NCBI RefSeq assembly: GCF_010550675.1
Contig: NZ_JAAGOA010000037.1
Location: forward strand, 1 to 43,593
Length of the DNA: 43,593 nucleotides
Direction of reading: 5' to 3'
DNA from: Phytoactinopolyspora halotolerans
Lineage (GTDB): Bacteria; Actinomycetota; Actinomycetes; Jiangellales; Jiangellaceae
Below the pieces are notes generated by a model. It was not told the origin of the DNA. It did not search any database and saw only the letters and a program-made list of their open reading frames with translations. Every line of letters starts with the position of its first letter. Positions within the stretch are counted from its first letter, which is position 1. The position numbers and the translations under genes were made by a program. Positions 1 through 8,260 of the stretch are shown here, piece by piece.

Positions 1-1
1 C

Positions 2-127
2 AACGCCAAAATCCGCGCCTTCATCGACGGCTGGAACGACCGCTGCCACCCCTTCGTCTGGACCAAGACCGCAGACGAGATCCTCAAAAAAGCCAACCGT
101 CAGCCAACTTCAAACACGGATCACTAG
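2..127 (+). mobile_element. IS630-type transposase, C-terminal end (partial)
   Basis: The reading frame is open from the first base and ends at TAG 125-127. It encodes 41 residues containing FIDGWNDRCHPFVWTK followed by TADEILKKA. This is the conserved C-terminal segment of IS630-family transposases, downstream of the DDE catalytic core. The rest of the gene lies outside the window, so integrity cannot be judged. I did not find a clear terminal inverted repeat after the stop. It marks the left edge of the window as transposon sequence. Confidence 0.8.
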
Positions 128-192
128 CGAACGAACTGTGACGTTCACCGTCGTGTGGTGCGAGTGCCGGCGGCCCGGACGGTCCGCTCTGG

Positions 193-747
193 TTACGCTC
201 GCGTATGGGACTGTGGCAGCGGCTGCAGGCCGGCCGGTGGCTCATACCCCTCGTCCCACGGGAATCGCCGCCCTCGGTCATCCCACACGCATTGCAACGC
301 AGGCACGGGGTTGTCACGAGTGCGCTGGTAGTAACGCTGCGCGCCGATCAGTGCCGGCGTCTCGGCGTCGTCGCGGAAGGTGAACAGCTTGAGGCGGTGT
401 GGCCAGTTGGTGAACGTGACCACCTCGCCGTGCGTCATGGACTGGCCACGCCGCACGCGTTCGCCGAGATCGTTGAGGACCTTGGCGGAGGTGTGCGGAT
501 CCATGCCGTAGATCAACAGCTCGGGATGGTCGAAACCGTGCAGGCCGATGGTGTACGCGTACGGCGGTGAGACGCCGCGCGGTCGGTCGCACGGACAGTT
601 GGGCGGCCCCCAACACCCCTCGCCGAACACCACCTGGACGGCCCATCCGTGACGCCGGATGGCGTCGGCCATCCGGGCATCCTCCTGATCGAGCCACTGC
701 AGCTGCTGTATCTCGGATGCGAACGATAGATCATCGCCATGGTTCAT
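193..747 (-). CDS. DUF4262 domain protein
   Basis: A 184-residue protein of unknown function. The DUF4262 core is seen as YAYTIGLHGFDHPELLIYGM (about residues 63-82), followed by NDLGERVRRGQSMTHGE. It is a soluble single-domain protein with no signal peptide or membrane segment. The start at ATG 747 is chosen because AGAGGAG lies 7 bases upstream; an earlier in-frame start at 819 would add 24 residues with no family similarity. A 10-base inverted repeat (722-731 / 784-793) brackets the ribosome site and start codon. It is separate from the sbcDC operon downstream on the same strand. Confidence 0.8.
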   Translation of the reverse strand: MNHGDDLSFASEIQQLQWLDQEDARMADAIRRHGWAVQVVFGEGCWGPPNCPCDRPRGVSPPYAYTIGLHGFDHPELLIYGMDPHTSAKVLNDLGERVRRGQSMTHGEVVTFTNWPHRLKLFTFRDDAETPALIGAQRYYQRTRDNPVPALQCVWDDRGRRFPWDEGYEPPAGLQPLPQSHTRA

Positions 748-985
748 GCCGGTCTCCTCTTTGAGATCGCGTTGACATGAATAATCTATCGTTTGCTTAT
801 GTTTGAGGCCGATGATCAAGCTTTAAGCGAACACCCGTCGTCTCGGCCGGCCGGCTCGATGGGGCATCGGAAAGTCGTCCAGGCTGGTCCACGGTATTCG
901 CTCACCCGTCGTCATGGCCGGTCGTGCTGAACGGTGCCGAGGTCAGACCTTGTCGACACGCACGAAGCCCGCCCGCAGACCAGCC
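748..985. other. Intergenic region between DUF4262 gene and sbcC
   Basis: This 238-base gap has no convincing gene. The 770-835 part is AT-richer than its surroundings and should hold the promoter of the DUF4262 gene on the minus strand. The rest is GC-rich sequence after the sbcC stop, without a clear terminator. Confidence 0.4.
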
Positions 986-3900
986 TCACGCAGTGACCGT
1001 GAGCGTGCTGGGTCCGCCGACCGACGCCCGCCGCACCTCGATCCGCTCCGGGATGCGGGTCTTCAGCTCGTCCACGTGGCTGACGATCCCGACCACGCGG
1101 CCGCCGCTGCGCAGGTCGGCGAGTACGCCCATGACATCGTCCAACGTGTCCGGGTCCAGGCTGCCGAACCCCTCATCGATGAAGAGCGTGTTCATGGTCA
1201 TGCCGCCGGCCTGCGAGGTGACCACATCGGCTAGACCGAGCGCGAGGCTGAGCGACACGTAGAAGGTCTCACCGCCGGAGAGCGTGCCGGTGTCACGAGC
1301 GTGTCCGGTGTGCGCGTCGATGACGTGCAGCCCGAGACCGGTTCGCCGCGTCCCTGCCTGCTTACCGTCGTACGAATCCAGCGTGTACCGGCCGGCGGAC
1401 ATCTCGACGAGGCGCTCGTTCGCGGCGTCCACCACGTTGTCGAAGACCCGTTGCAGCACGTAGGTCGCCAGCGGCATGCGCAGCGCGTTGTCGTTGATGT
1501 CGGCATTGGCCAGGCCCGCCATGCGGATGACCGCCGCGGCGCCGGCGTGTCGTTGCCTGCGGAGCGAGATCGCCTCTGCCACCCGGCGCCGCGCACGGCG
1601 GCTGCGCTGCAACCGATCCGCGCTGGTGGCGACCTCGCGCTGCAGGAATGCCAGCTCTGCCTCGCGGGCGTCGAGCTCCGCACGAGCGTGGTCGACGTCG
1701 ATCTGCGCGTCCGGGTCGATCCCGTCCAGATCCGGCTCCGCGAGGCGGCCCTCCACGGCGTGCAGCCGACGCCGCCATTCCTCGACCTGCCGGCGCAGCG
1801 TCTCCAGCTCTTCGGCCGGTACCAGAGCGGCGCGGGCCGCGTCCACGTCGTCGAAATCGGCCTCGGCAATGGTCCGGTTGAGCTCAGCCAGCCGCGCACC
1901 ACGGTTCTCGGCGTGCCGGTCCAGCTCGGAAAGGGCCCTGACCAGCTGGTCGGCGGCTGTTGCCCGACGCTTGAGGTCGCCCGCCCGGGCGGCGACGCTG
2001 GAGAAGCCGTGCCGCTGCTCGGCCACGCGTGCCTCATCCCGCTCGACCGCCTCGGTCACCGCGGCGATCCGTGCATCCGCCGCGGCGATGTCCGCCGTCG
2101 CCCGCCGGTGTTGCTCATGGCAGTCCTCGAGCTCCTGCTTACGCTGGGCGATCTCGGCGGTGAGTTCGGTGAGCCGTTCTTCGGCTTCCTGTGCCTTCGC
2201 GATGCCGTGATCGATCTCGGCGAGCCGCGCCTCCAACTCCTCGGCGGTACGTCCGTCGAGCTTGCCCTCCAATTCGGCGACGCGCGTAGTGGCGCGCTCG
2301 ACGACGTTCTTGCTGTCGTCGAGGTCCTGCTGCCGTTTCAGCCGCTGCTGCTCGGCCTCGTCGACCTCCTCACGGTCGACGTGATCCAGTGCGCGTTGCG
2401 CCAACCGTGGGTGTTTCCGGGAGCCGCACACCTGGCATGGCTTGCCCTTGGGCAGCGCCTCGGCCAGCTCGGCGGCCACGCTCTCCAGGTAGCGTCGTCG
2501 CAGGTCCGCTTCGTTCTCGCTGGCGAGGGTGTACAGGCGTAGCGCGGCCCGGCGGTGACTGTTCGCGGATTCCCGCTCCTGGCGAGCGGCGACAAGATCG
2601 TGGTGGACCCGGATCATGTCGGCCACCTGGCGCCGCTCCTCGCGGAGCGTGCCCACGCCGACGGCGGCGTCGCGAGCCGCGGCGAGGTGTTCCTCCAATT
2701 CCTGGATGCGCTTGGGGAGCTCGGTCGATCGAGTCTCGATCGCGGTCAGGTTCGTGCTGAGCTTCTCCCGCTCCTCGCGGAGCGTCGTCAGCTCGTCCCG
2801 CCGGTGTGGCAGGTCGGCCTCGACCTTCAGTACGTCGTTCAAGGCGACGATGTCGTCGAGCAGCGCGCGGTGAGCGGTGGCGACCTCGTCCTGCTCGGCC
2901 TGGGTGACGTCGAGGCCGGGCAGCTCCACCGTGGCTCGCAGCGCTTCGACGCGGTGGCGTGTCTGCTCCAGCTGCGCGGTCGCGGCGTCGACGGCATCGA
3001 TGGCGACGCGGCACGTGGCGGCCCGCAGGCCGGCGTCCAGCCGCTGAGCACGGGCGTCGTGTGCGTCCCGGTCGGCCTCTAGGCGCTGCTTCTCGGCGAG
3101 TGCGGCGCGGAGCCGGTCCCGGCGTTCGCGCCGTTGCTCCAGGTCCTTCAGCGTGGCGTGCGCTTCCGTCCGGGCCGCCTCGGCGCGCGTGCGACGCTCG
3201 TCCAGAGTCTGATGCGCCGATTCGAGCCGGGCAACGATCTCATCGGTCCAGGAGGTCAGCGCTGTCTCGGCGTCCTCTTCCGCGTCGACGACGGCCGTCA
3301 GCACCTGCTCGGTGAGTTGTGCCGCGGCGGCGGTCAGTTCGTCATCGTTGTGGCCCGCGGCGTCGGCGAACGAGGTGACGGCGTAGCGGAGGTCGGCGTC
3401 GGCGTCGTCGCAGGCCTTGCGCGCCTCCACACGTCGCCGCTTCAGCTCGGCCTGGACCCGCTCGTAGTGCTCGGTGCCGAAGATGCTCTGCAGGATGTCC
3501 CGGCGTTCGTCGCTCTTCGATTGAAGGAAGCGAGCGAACTCGCCTTGCGGCAACACCACGGTCCGGACGAACTGTTCGCGGCTGAGCCCGATCGCGTCCC
3601 GGATCTCGTCATCGGCCTCGCCGGCGCGAGTGGAGATCGGATCGCCGTGCACGCCGGACGGACTGGTGCCTTTCCACAGCTTGACCGTTGCCTGCTGCGG
3701 CGTCGTGCCCTCGCCGCGCTTCTTCAGCCGTTCGAACGCGGGCGTGCGCCGGACCCGGTAGACGCCGCGACCGGTCTCGAAGGTCAGGTCGACGAAGGGT
3801 TCGGTGCGGGGATCGCGATGGTCGGAGACCAGTCGGTGCAGGCTGGAGTTCCCGCCGGCGACCTGCCCGTACAGGGCGAAGACGACGGCGTCGATGATGG

Positions 3901-4027
3901 TCGACTTGCCGGCACCGGTCGGACCCTCGAGCAGGAACAGTCCGCCGGCGGCCAGCTCGGCGAAGTCGATGTGCTGCTCGTCCCGGAACGGCCCGAGCGC
4001 GGCGAAGGTGAGCGAGTGCAGCTGCAT
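986..4027 (-). CDS. sbcC: Exonuclease SbcC, ATPase subunit of the SbcCD nuclease
   Basis: A 1013-residue SMC/Rad50-like ATPase that pairs with SbcD to cleave DNA hairpins and blocked or double-strand ends during repair. Walker A GPTGAGKST is at residues 35-43. Long coiled-coil arms surround a zinc-hook CQVCG near residue 530. The ABC signature LSGGE is near 915 and Walker B TLFIDEG at 947-953, followed by the D-loop (SLD) and the switch histidine (IVSHVDEL). Length is normal for the family. It starts 2 bases after the sbcD stop, so the two genes are one translationally coupled operon. Confidence 0.96.
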   Translation of the reverse strand: MQLHSLTFAALGPFRDEQHIDFAELAAGGLFLLEGPTGAGKSTIIDAVVFALYGQVAGGNSSLHRLVSDHRDPRTEPFVDLTFETGRGVYRVRRTPAFERLKKRGEGTTPQQATVKLWKGTSPSGVHGDPISTRAGEADDEIRDAIGLSREQFVRTVVLPQGEFARFLQSKSDERRDILQSIFGTEHYERVQAELKRRRVEARKACDDADADLRYAVTSFADAAGHNDDELTAAAAQLTEQVLTAVVDAEEDAETALTSWTDEIVARLESAHQTLDERRTRAEAARTEAHATLKDLEQRRERRDRLRAALAEKQRLEADRDAHDARAQRLDAGLRAATCRVAIDAVDAATAQLEQTRHRVEALRATVELPGLDVTQAEQDEVATAHRALLDDIVALNDVLKVEADLPHRRDELTTLREEREKLSTNLTAIETRSTELPKRIQELEEHLAAARDAAVGVGTLREERRQVADMIRVHHDLVAARQERESANSHRRAALRLYTLASENEADLRRRYLESVAAELAEALPKGKPCQVCGSRKHPRLAQRALDHVDREEVDEAEQQRLKRQQDLDDSKNVVERATTRVAELEGKLDGRTAEELEARLAEIDHGIAKAQEAEERLTELTAEIAQRKQELEDCHEQHRRATADIAAADARIAAVTEAVERDEARVAEQRHGFSSVAARAGDLKRRATAADQLVRALSELDRHAENRGARLAELNRTIAEADFDDVDAARAALVPAEELETLRRQVEEWRRRLHAVEGRLAEPDLDGIDPDAQIDVDHARAELDAREAELAFLQREVATSADRLQRSRRARRRVAEAISLRRQRHAGAAAVIRMAGLANADINDNALRMPLATYVLQRVFDNVVDAANERLVEMSAGRYTLDSYDGKQAGTRRTGLGLHVIDAHTGHARDTGTLSGGETFYVSLSLALGLADVVTSQAGGMTMNTLFIDEGFGSLDPDTLDDVMGVLADLRSGGRVVGIVSHVDELKTRIPERIEVRRASVGGPSTLTVTA

Positions 4028-4029
4028 GG

Positions 4030-5217
4030 CTACTCACTCCGCTCCGCCGCGAGCACCGCGTCGTGGGAGGCTCGGAAGCTCTCCAGCTCGGCATCGGTGA
4101 TGTCTGTCCCGGTGACGTGGTGGACGAAGTCTCCCGCGACCTCGAGCGGGTCGATCGCGCTCGGATTGGCGACGCCGTCACCGGTGCCGATCTCCTCGCC
4201 CTCCGGGACGTGGCGGACCTCCAGCAGATGCGGGAACCGGTGCGCGACACGCTCGCGCATCTGCTGTGGCCTGCCCGGATCGGTGACCGTGACCTGCACC
4301 CACGACTCGACGTGCTGCTCGTGCACGGGATCGGTGAGGACCGAGTCCAGTGTCCCGACGATCCGTGCCATCGGGCGTGGCTGCGGCACCGGGACGGCGG
4401 TCACCTCGGCCACGCCGTCCTGCCCGAGGTCCACAATGGTGATCGACTTCTCCTGGGTGGCCTCGGAGAAGGAGAAGCGCAGCGGAGATCCCGCGTAGCG
4501 CAGCCTGGTGGTGGCGTGGTCCGTGCGCGGCTCCTGCGGGCCGTGCAGGTGTCCGAGCGCGACGTAGTCGATCCCGTCGAACACGGCGCTGGGCACCGAA
4601 TCGACGCCGCCCACCCGGATATCCCGTTCGCTCTCCGACGTCTCCAGCGGAATCCCGCCGACGACGAAAGCATGCGCCATGACGACGGTGCGCACGGCGC
4701 CGTCGTCACCCCGTCGTTCCTGAAGGTCGGCGTTGACGCGGCGCATCGCGGCGGCGCAGACGGCCTCGTGTGAGCGGGTGAGCGGCGCGTCGTCGTCGGA
4801 GAGCTCATGCCGGCAGCCGTCGGGATCCAGATATGGGAACGGGTAGATGAAGACCGGGCCGTGCTTGTCGGTGAGCGCGACAGGCACACCGACATCGGCG
4901 ACGCGGGTGGCGACGTGCAGGTTCTGCGGGAACAGCGTCGAGCCGTAGCCGAGCCGGATCGCGGAGTCATGATTGCCGGACGTGACGATCACGGTGGCGT
5001 GCTCGGTGAGCCGCTTGAGCGTGTCCTCAAGGAGCCGGACGGCCTCGACGGGTGGAATGGCCCGGTCGAAGACGTCACCGGCGATGAGGACGGCGTCGAC
5101 CTTCTCCCGGGCGGTCACCTCGACGATATGGTCGAGCACAGCGGCCTGGTGTTCGAGCAGGTCGAGGCCGTGCAGTGTGCGGCCGAGGTGCCAGTCGGAC
5201 GTGTGAAGCAGACGCAT
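4030..5217 (-). CDS. sbcD: Exonuclease SbcD, metallophosphatase subunit
   Basis: A 395-residue calcineurin-like nuclease, Mre11 family, that provides the Mn-dependent cleavage activity of SbcCD. All metal-site motifs are visible: TSDWHLG at residues 7-13, then LIAGDVFD, SGNHD, VMAHAF and ALGHLHGPQ. The C-terminal capping region follows. It is the first gene of the sbcD-sbcC pair; the stop is two bases before the sbcC start. ATG 5217 opens exactly at the conserved MRLLHTSDWH start of the family. Confidence 0.95.
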   Translation of the reverse strand: MRLLHTSDWHLGRTLHGLDLLEHQAAVLDHIVEVTAREKVDAVLIAGDVFDRAIPPVEAVRLLEDTLKRLTEHATVIVTSGNHDSAIRLGYGSTLFPQNLHVATRVADVGVPVALTDKHGPVFIYPFPYLDPDGCRHELSDDDAPLTRSHEAVCAAAMRRVNADLQERRGDDGAVRTVVMAHAFVVGGIPLETSESERDIRVGGVDSVPSAVFDGIDYVALGHLHGPQEPRTDHATTRLRYAGSPLRFSFSEATQEKSITIVDLGQDGVAEVTAVPVPQPRPMARIVGTLDSVLTDPVHEQHVESWVQVTVTDPGRPQQMRERVAHRFPHLLEVRHVPEGEEIGTGDGVANPSAIDPLEVAGDFVHHVTGTDITDAELESFRASHDAVLAAERSE

Positions 5218-5346
5218 GACACCTCCCCACCGATGCGACTAGACGATCATTGTGCGTGCCGTCGAGAACGAGGATGCCAGGCCCGACCGACAGAACCCGA
5301 CCAGCCGCGCCGTGACTGGACCACACTCGGCTCCGCGATGGTCAAG

Positions 5347-5387
5347 CGAGACGTAACTACAGTTATGATAACTGTAGTTACGTCTCG
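5347..5387. promoter_or_regulatory. 41-base perfect palindrome upstream of AAA ATPase
   Basis: The two 20-base arms (5347-5366 and 5368-5387) are exactly complementary around a single central G. The core is AT-rich within a GC-rich genome. Its right edge touches the GGGAG ribosome site (5387-5391) of the ATPase start at 5398, so a bound protein or an RNA hairpin here would control transcription or translation of that gene. I infer an operator; there is no T-run, so a terminator is unlikely. Confidence 0.7.
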
Positions 5388-5397
5388 GGAGCAGCCG

Positions 5398-6861
5398 ATG
5401 GACAAGCCTCTGGGGATGTTCGATCGTGAACACGAGTGGTCCGCGCTTACTCGGTTCGCATCCGACGAGCAGCCGGGCGCCACGCTCGGTGTGGTATCCG
5501 GGCGACGTCGACAGGGCAAGACGTTCCTCCTGGACGCGCTGTGCCGGACCATGGACGGCTTCTACTTCGGTGCTGTCGAGGAGACCGAGGCGGAATCGCT
5601 GCGACGAATCGGCCACGCCCTGACTGACTTCCTCGACCTGCCTGTGACGTTCCGGCCGGATAGTTGGTATGAGGTCATAGACACGTTGCTGACCGTCGGG
5701 CGGGAACGACCGGTGCCGGTGGTGATTGACGAGTTCCCGTACCTAGTCAAGGCCAGTCCGGCATTGCCGTCGATCATTCAGCAAGCGTATGGCCCGTTAC
5801 GCGATGAGCGGGTTGAGTCGCGATCACGATTGCTTCTTTGCGGTTCAGCATTGTCGGTCATGGGCAAGTTGTTGTCCGGCAACGCGCCCCTGCGGGGCCG
5901 GGCAAGCTTGGAGCTTGTTGTTCGGACACTTGACCATCGGCTTGCGGCAGAGTTCTGGGGTATTGACGATCACCGCCTCGCCGTTCAGGTGAACGCGATC
6001 CTGGGAGGCACCCCGGCTTATCGTCGTGAACTTGCTCGAAACGATGTTCCTGCCGGGCAAGACGATTTCGATGATTGGGTTGTGCGGACGGTTCTCAGCA
6101 CGGACAGCCCGCTCTTTCGCGAAGCCCGGTATCTGTTGGCCGAGGAGCCCGACCTTCGGGACAGCGCCCTTTACCATGCGGTCTTGGCTGCCGTGGCCGG
6201 AGGCAATGCCAATCGTGGGGGAATTGCCGATTACCTCGAGCGCAAATCGTCGGACTTGGCGCACTCACTCGACGTGTTAGAGGGTGCTGGGCTGCTGGTC
6301 AGAGAGCAGGATGCGTTCCGCGCCAAGCGGAGCACGTACAGAATCACCGAGCCGTTGATCACGTTCTACCACGCCGTGATGCGCCCGGCATGGGATCAGC
6401 TTGAGCGGCCGGGAAACGCCGAACGCGTATGGCGCAATAGCCAGCGCAGGTTCGTCAGCAACGTACTCGGACCCCGATTCGAGCAGATCTGCCGTGAGTG
6501 GGCGCTGTTCCATGCCGATGACGATGTTCTCGGCGGCCTTTCCGCACAAGTCGGCCATGGCGTGGTCTCTGACCCCACACAGCGAACGACGCACGAGATC
6601 GACGTGGTCGTTACAGGAACGGCTGACGGGAACAAGCCGCCTCTTCTCGCGATCGGCGAAGTGCAGTGGGGCGAGGTGATGGGGATCGAGCACCTCGATC
6701 GGCTTCGGCACGTTGCGTCGCTGTTGGCCAAGAACGACCGGTACGACGCGTCGCAGCTCCGGATTCTCTGCTTTAGCGCTGCCGGATTCTCGCCGGAGCT
6801 TCACGAGGCGGAAGGTGCCGGACAAGTTGTACTGGTTGGTTTGGACAAGCTATACGGCTGA
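5398..6861 (+). CDS. AAA-family ATPase with DUF234 C-terminal domain
   Basis: A 487-residue ATPase of the archaeal-ATPase type. Walker A GRRRQGKT is at residues 35-42 and Walker B PVPVVIDEF at 106-113. A winged-helix segment (about 260-310) and the C-terminal DUF234 nuclease-like domain follow. In that domain the acidic residue D402 and E421 are present, but the usual lysine is glutamine (E-V-Q423), so nuclease activity is doubtful. No cellular role is established for the family. ATG 5398 is favoured because GGGAG lies 6 bases upstream; ATG 5416 is an alternative. An open frame extends further upstream, but it runs through the palindrome and antisense to sbcD. The gene stands alone, pointing away from sbcD. 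Confidence 0.85.
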   Translation: MDKPLGMFDREHEWSALTRFASDEQPGATLGVVSGRRRQGKTFLLDALCRTMDGFYFGAVEETEAESLRRIGHALTDFLDLPVTFRPDSWYEVIDTLLTVGRERPVPVVIDEFPYLVKASPALPSIIQQAYGPLRDERVESRSRLLLCGSALSVMGKLLSGNAPLRGRASLELVVRTLDHRLAAEFWGIDDHRLAVQVNAILGGTPAYRRELARNDVPAGQDDFDDWVVRTVLSTDSPLFREARYLLAEEPDLRDSALYHAVLAAVAGGNANRGGIADYLERKSSDLAHSLDVLEGAGLLVREQDAFRAKRSTYRITEPLITFYHAVMRPAWDQLERPGNAERVWRNSQRRFVSNVLGPRFEQICREWALFHADDDVLGGLSAQVGHGVVSDPTQRTTHEIDVVVTGTADGNKPPLLAIGEVQWGEVMGIEHLDRLRHVASLLAKNDRYDASQLRILCFSAAGFSPELHEAEGAGQVVLVGLDKLYG

Positions 6862-6963
6862 TGTGGAGCACCCGACCGTGTCCTGGACGTGGCGCCCGCG
6901 ACAAGGACCGCTCGTGCGACGCCGAGGGCCGGTTGCGGATCCAACCGGGCCTGTCTCTCTCGG

Positions 6964-7485
6964 TCATCCGAGCACGACGGCGAGCACGGTCGCCGCGATG
7001 AGCCAGGCCACCACCGCCGCTCCGGTGATAAGCATCGCCCGCCGCCCTGACCGGCTGATTCGTTCGAACTCTTGGCCGGTGCGCGGATCGATGACGTGGT
7101 CGGTCTTGGGAAGGGCGAACGCGCCGCTTGCCATCATGATGATCCCGGCGAGCACAGCCAGGACAGGATGAAGACGCCAGACAGACTCGCCGGTTGCCGT
7201 CCCGATGACGCCGACGCCAAGCAGTGATCCGCCTGCCCCGGCCGCGACGATGCCGAGGACGGAACGGACAAGTTCTGGCCGGCTCTGCCGATGCCCTGCG
7301 TTTCGTGCCCACGTACGCGCGTACTCGCGGGGTCTGCCGAACGCCTCGGCTGGGTCTTCGCCGCTCTCCGCGACGTGGGCCTCCACTTCGGCAACGATCT
7401 GCCCGATCTCCTTACCGGGCACGTTCCGCATGCGCAGGGCGAAGATCAGGTTGTCGACGTACTTGTCTACTCGGCTGGCTGTCAC
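6964..7485 (-). CDS. HAAS-domain membrane protein
   Basis: A 173-residue protein. The N-terminal HAAS helical domain (about 1-60) contains the pattern of a conserved small helical bundle ending in FGRPREYART. After it come three hydrophobic segments (about 75-100, 108-127 and 148-170). HAAS proteins are nearly always paired with a PadR regulator and are thought to act as its membrane partner. The GTG start at 7485 overlaps the padR stop by 4 bases (GTGA), with GAGGAG upstream, so the two are co-translated. A start at 7527 is possible but would overlap padR by 46 bases. Confidence 0.85.
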   Translation of the reverse strand: MTASRVDKYVDNLIFALRMRNVPGKEIGQIVAEVEAHVAESGEDPAEAFGRPREYARTWARNAGHRQSRPELVRSVLGIVAAGAGGSLLGVGVIGTATGESVWRLHPVLAVLAGIIMMASGAFALPKTDHVIDPRTGQEFERISRSGRRAMLITGAAVVAWLIAATVLAVVLG

Positions 7486-7883
7486 TGCTCGCGCCTCCTC
7501 CGAGCCGTTGCCTGTGGTGCTTCGCACGGTTGCTGCCCTCCTGACGCGTTGTCCGGGTCTTCAACGGTCGCGGCGACGAGTCCCACCCACGTCTTCCACT
7601 CGGCGACCACTGCGTCCAGTGCACGACGACCTTCATCCGTGATGCTGACCAGCTTCCGGCCAGGTCCCCCCTCGCCACTGATCCACTCGGAGCGCAGGCG
7701 GCCGCGCTGCTCGAGGCGGCCGAGGACCGGATACAGGGTCCCGCCCTTGATGTCACCCAACCCCGCGTCGCGAAGACGCTGGGCAATCTCGTAGCCGTGG
7801 GTAGGGCCGTGTTGCCGTACGAGCGCGAGAACGCACATCTCGATCGCCGCGCGGGTCCACGACTGCGGCCATTGGTCGGTCAC
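7482..7883 (-). CDS. PadR-family transcriptional regulator
   Basis: A 133-residue winged-helix regulator. The PadR fold is clear: LALVRQHGPTHGYEIAQRL (about 19-37), then IKGGTLYPVLGRLEQRG (45-61) and GGPGRKLVSITDEGRRAL (72-89). The tail after residue 110 is low-complexity. It forms an operon with the HAAS membrane protein by a GTGA overlap. GTG 7883 has no ribosome site but sits shortly behind a candidate promoter/operator (7893-7931), so the mRNA may be leaderless or nearly so. Autoregulation is usual in the family and is inferred here. Confidence 0.9.
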   Translation of the reverse strand: MTDQWPQSWTRAAIEMCVLALVRQHGPTHGYEIAQRLRDAGLGDIKGGTLYPVLGRLEQRGRLRSEWISGEGGPGRKLVSITDEGRRALDAVVAEWKTWVGLVAATVEDPDNASGGQQPCEAPQATARRRREQ

Positions 7884-7892
7884 GCCGTAGAT

Positions 7893-7931
7893 GCTAGCGC
7901 TATCTAGTTAGCTACACAATCTAGCTAGCCA
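7893..7931 (-). promoter_or_regulatory. Putative padR operator/promoter with repeated ATCTAG half-sites
   Basis: Just upstream of the padR start, two direct copies of ATCTAGYTAGCYA (7902-7914 and 7919-7931) are spaced 17 bases apart, and a GCTAGC palindrome sits at 7893-7898. The AT-rich repeated sequence contrasts with flanking coding DNA. Inferred binding region for PadR; it also contains the stop codon of the TetR relic. Confidence 0.5.
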
Positions 7932-8151
7932 AACTGTCGTCTCCGCCGATCAACGCCTGCAGCACGCAATGCTTCGGTGATGTCCCGTTAGGGGTCGACA
8001 AGGTATGGAGTAGGAGCCCATCGCTGGCGGCGACGATCAGTGTGGCCAGAGCATCAGGTATCACGCCCGACGAATGGTCATTCTCTCGCTCAGCGGCGAT
8101 CAGCTCACTGACCCTCGCGTTCGCGCCACGGGCGGACTGGCTGTTCCGACG
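7921..8151 (-). pseudogene. TetR-family regulator, C-terminal remnant
   Basis: The minus strand is open from 8151 to TAG 7921-7923. It encodes RVSELIAAERE, then IPDALATLIVAASDGLLLHTL and a short tail ending SLAS. This is the ligand-domain end of a TetR regulator. No DNA-binding domain, start codon or ribosome site precedes it. The upstream frame is closed by TGA 8152-8154, and a plausible continuation lies in a different frame, so the 5' part is lost and probably frameshifted. It lies directly upstream of padR. Confidence 0.6.
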
Positions 8152-8260
8152 TCAGCGATAGGAGCGGCTGCGCGGCGGAGTCGGACGCGCAGAAGCACTC
8201 TGAAGGCATCGGCGACGTTCCTCGGCCGGCATCACAGTAGGCGGAGTTTGCCCTGAGAGA

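Noticed and set aside
3134-4498. Plus-strand frame of 454 codons across sbcC and sbcD
   Set aside because: Antisense to two well-recognised genes; no start signal or motif.
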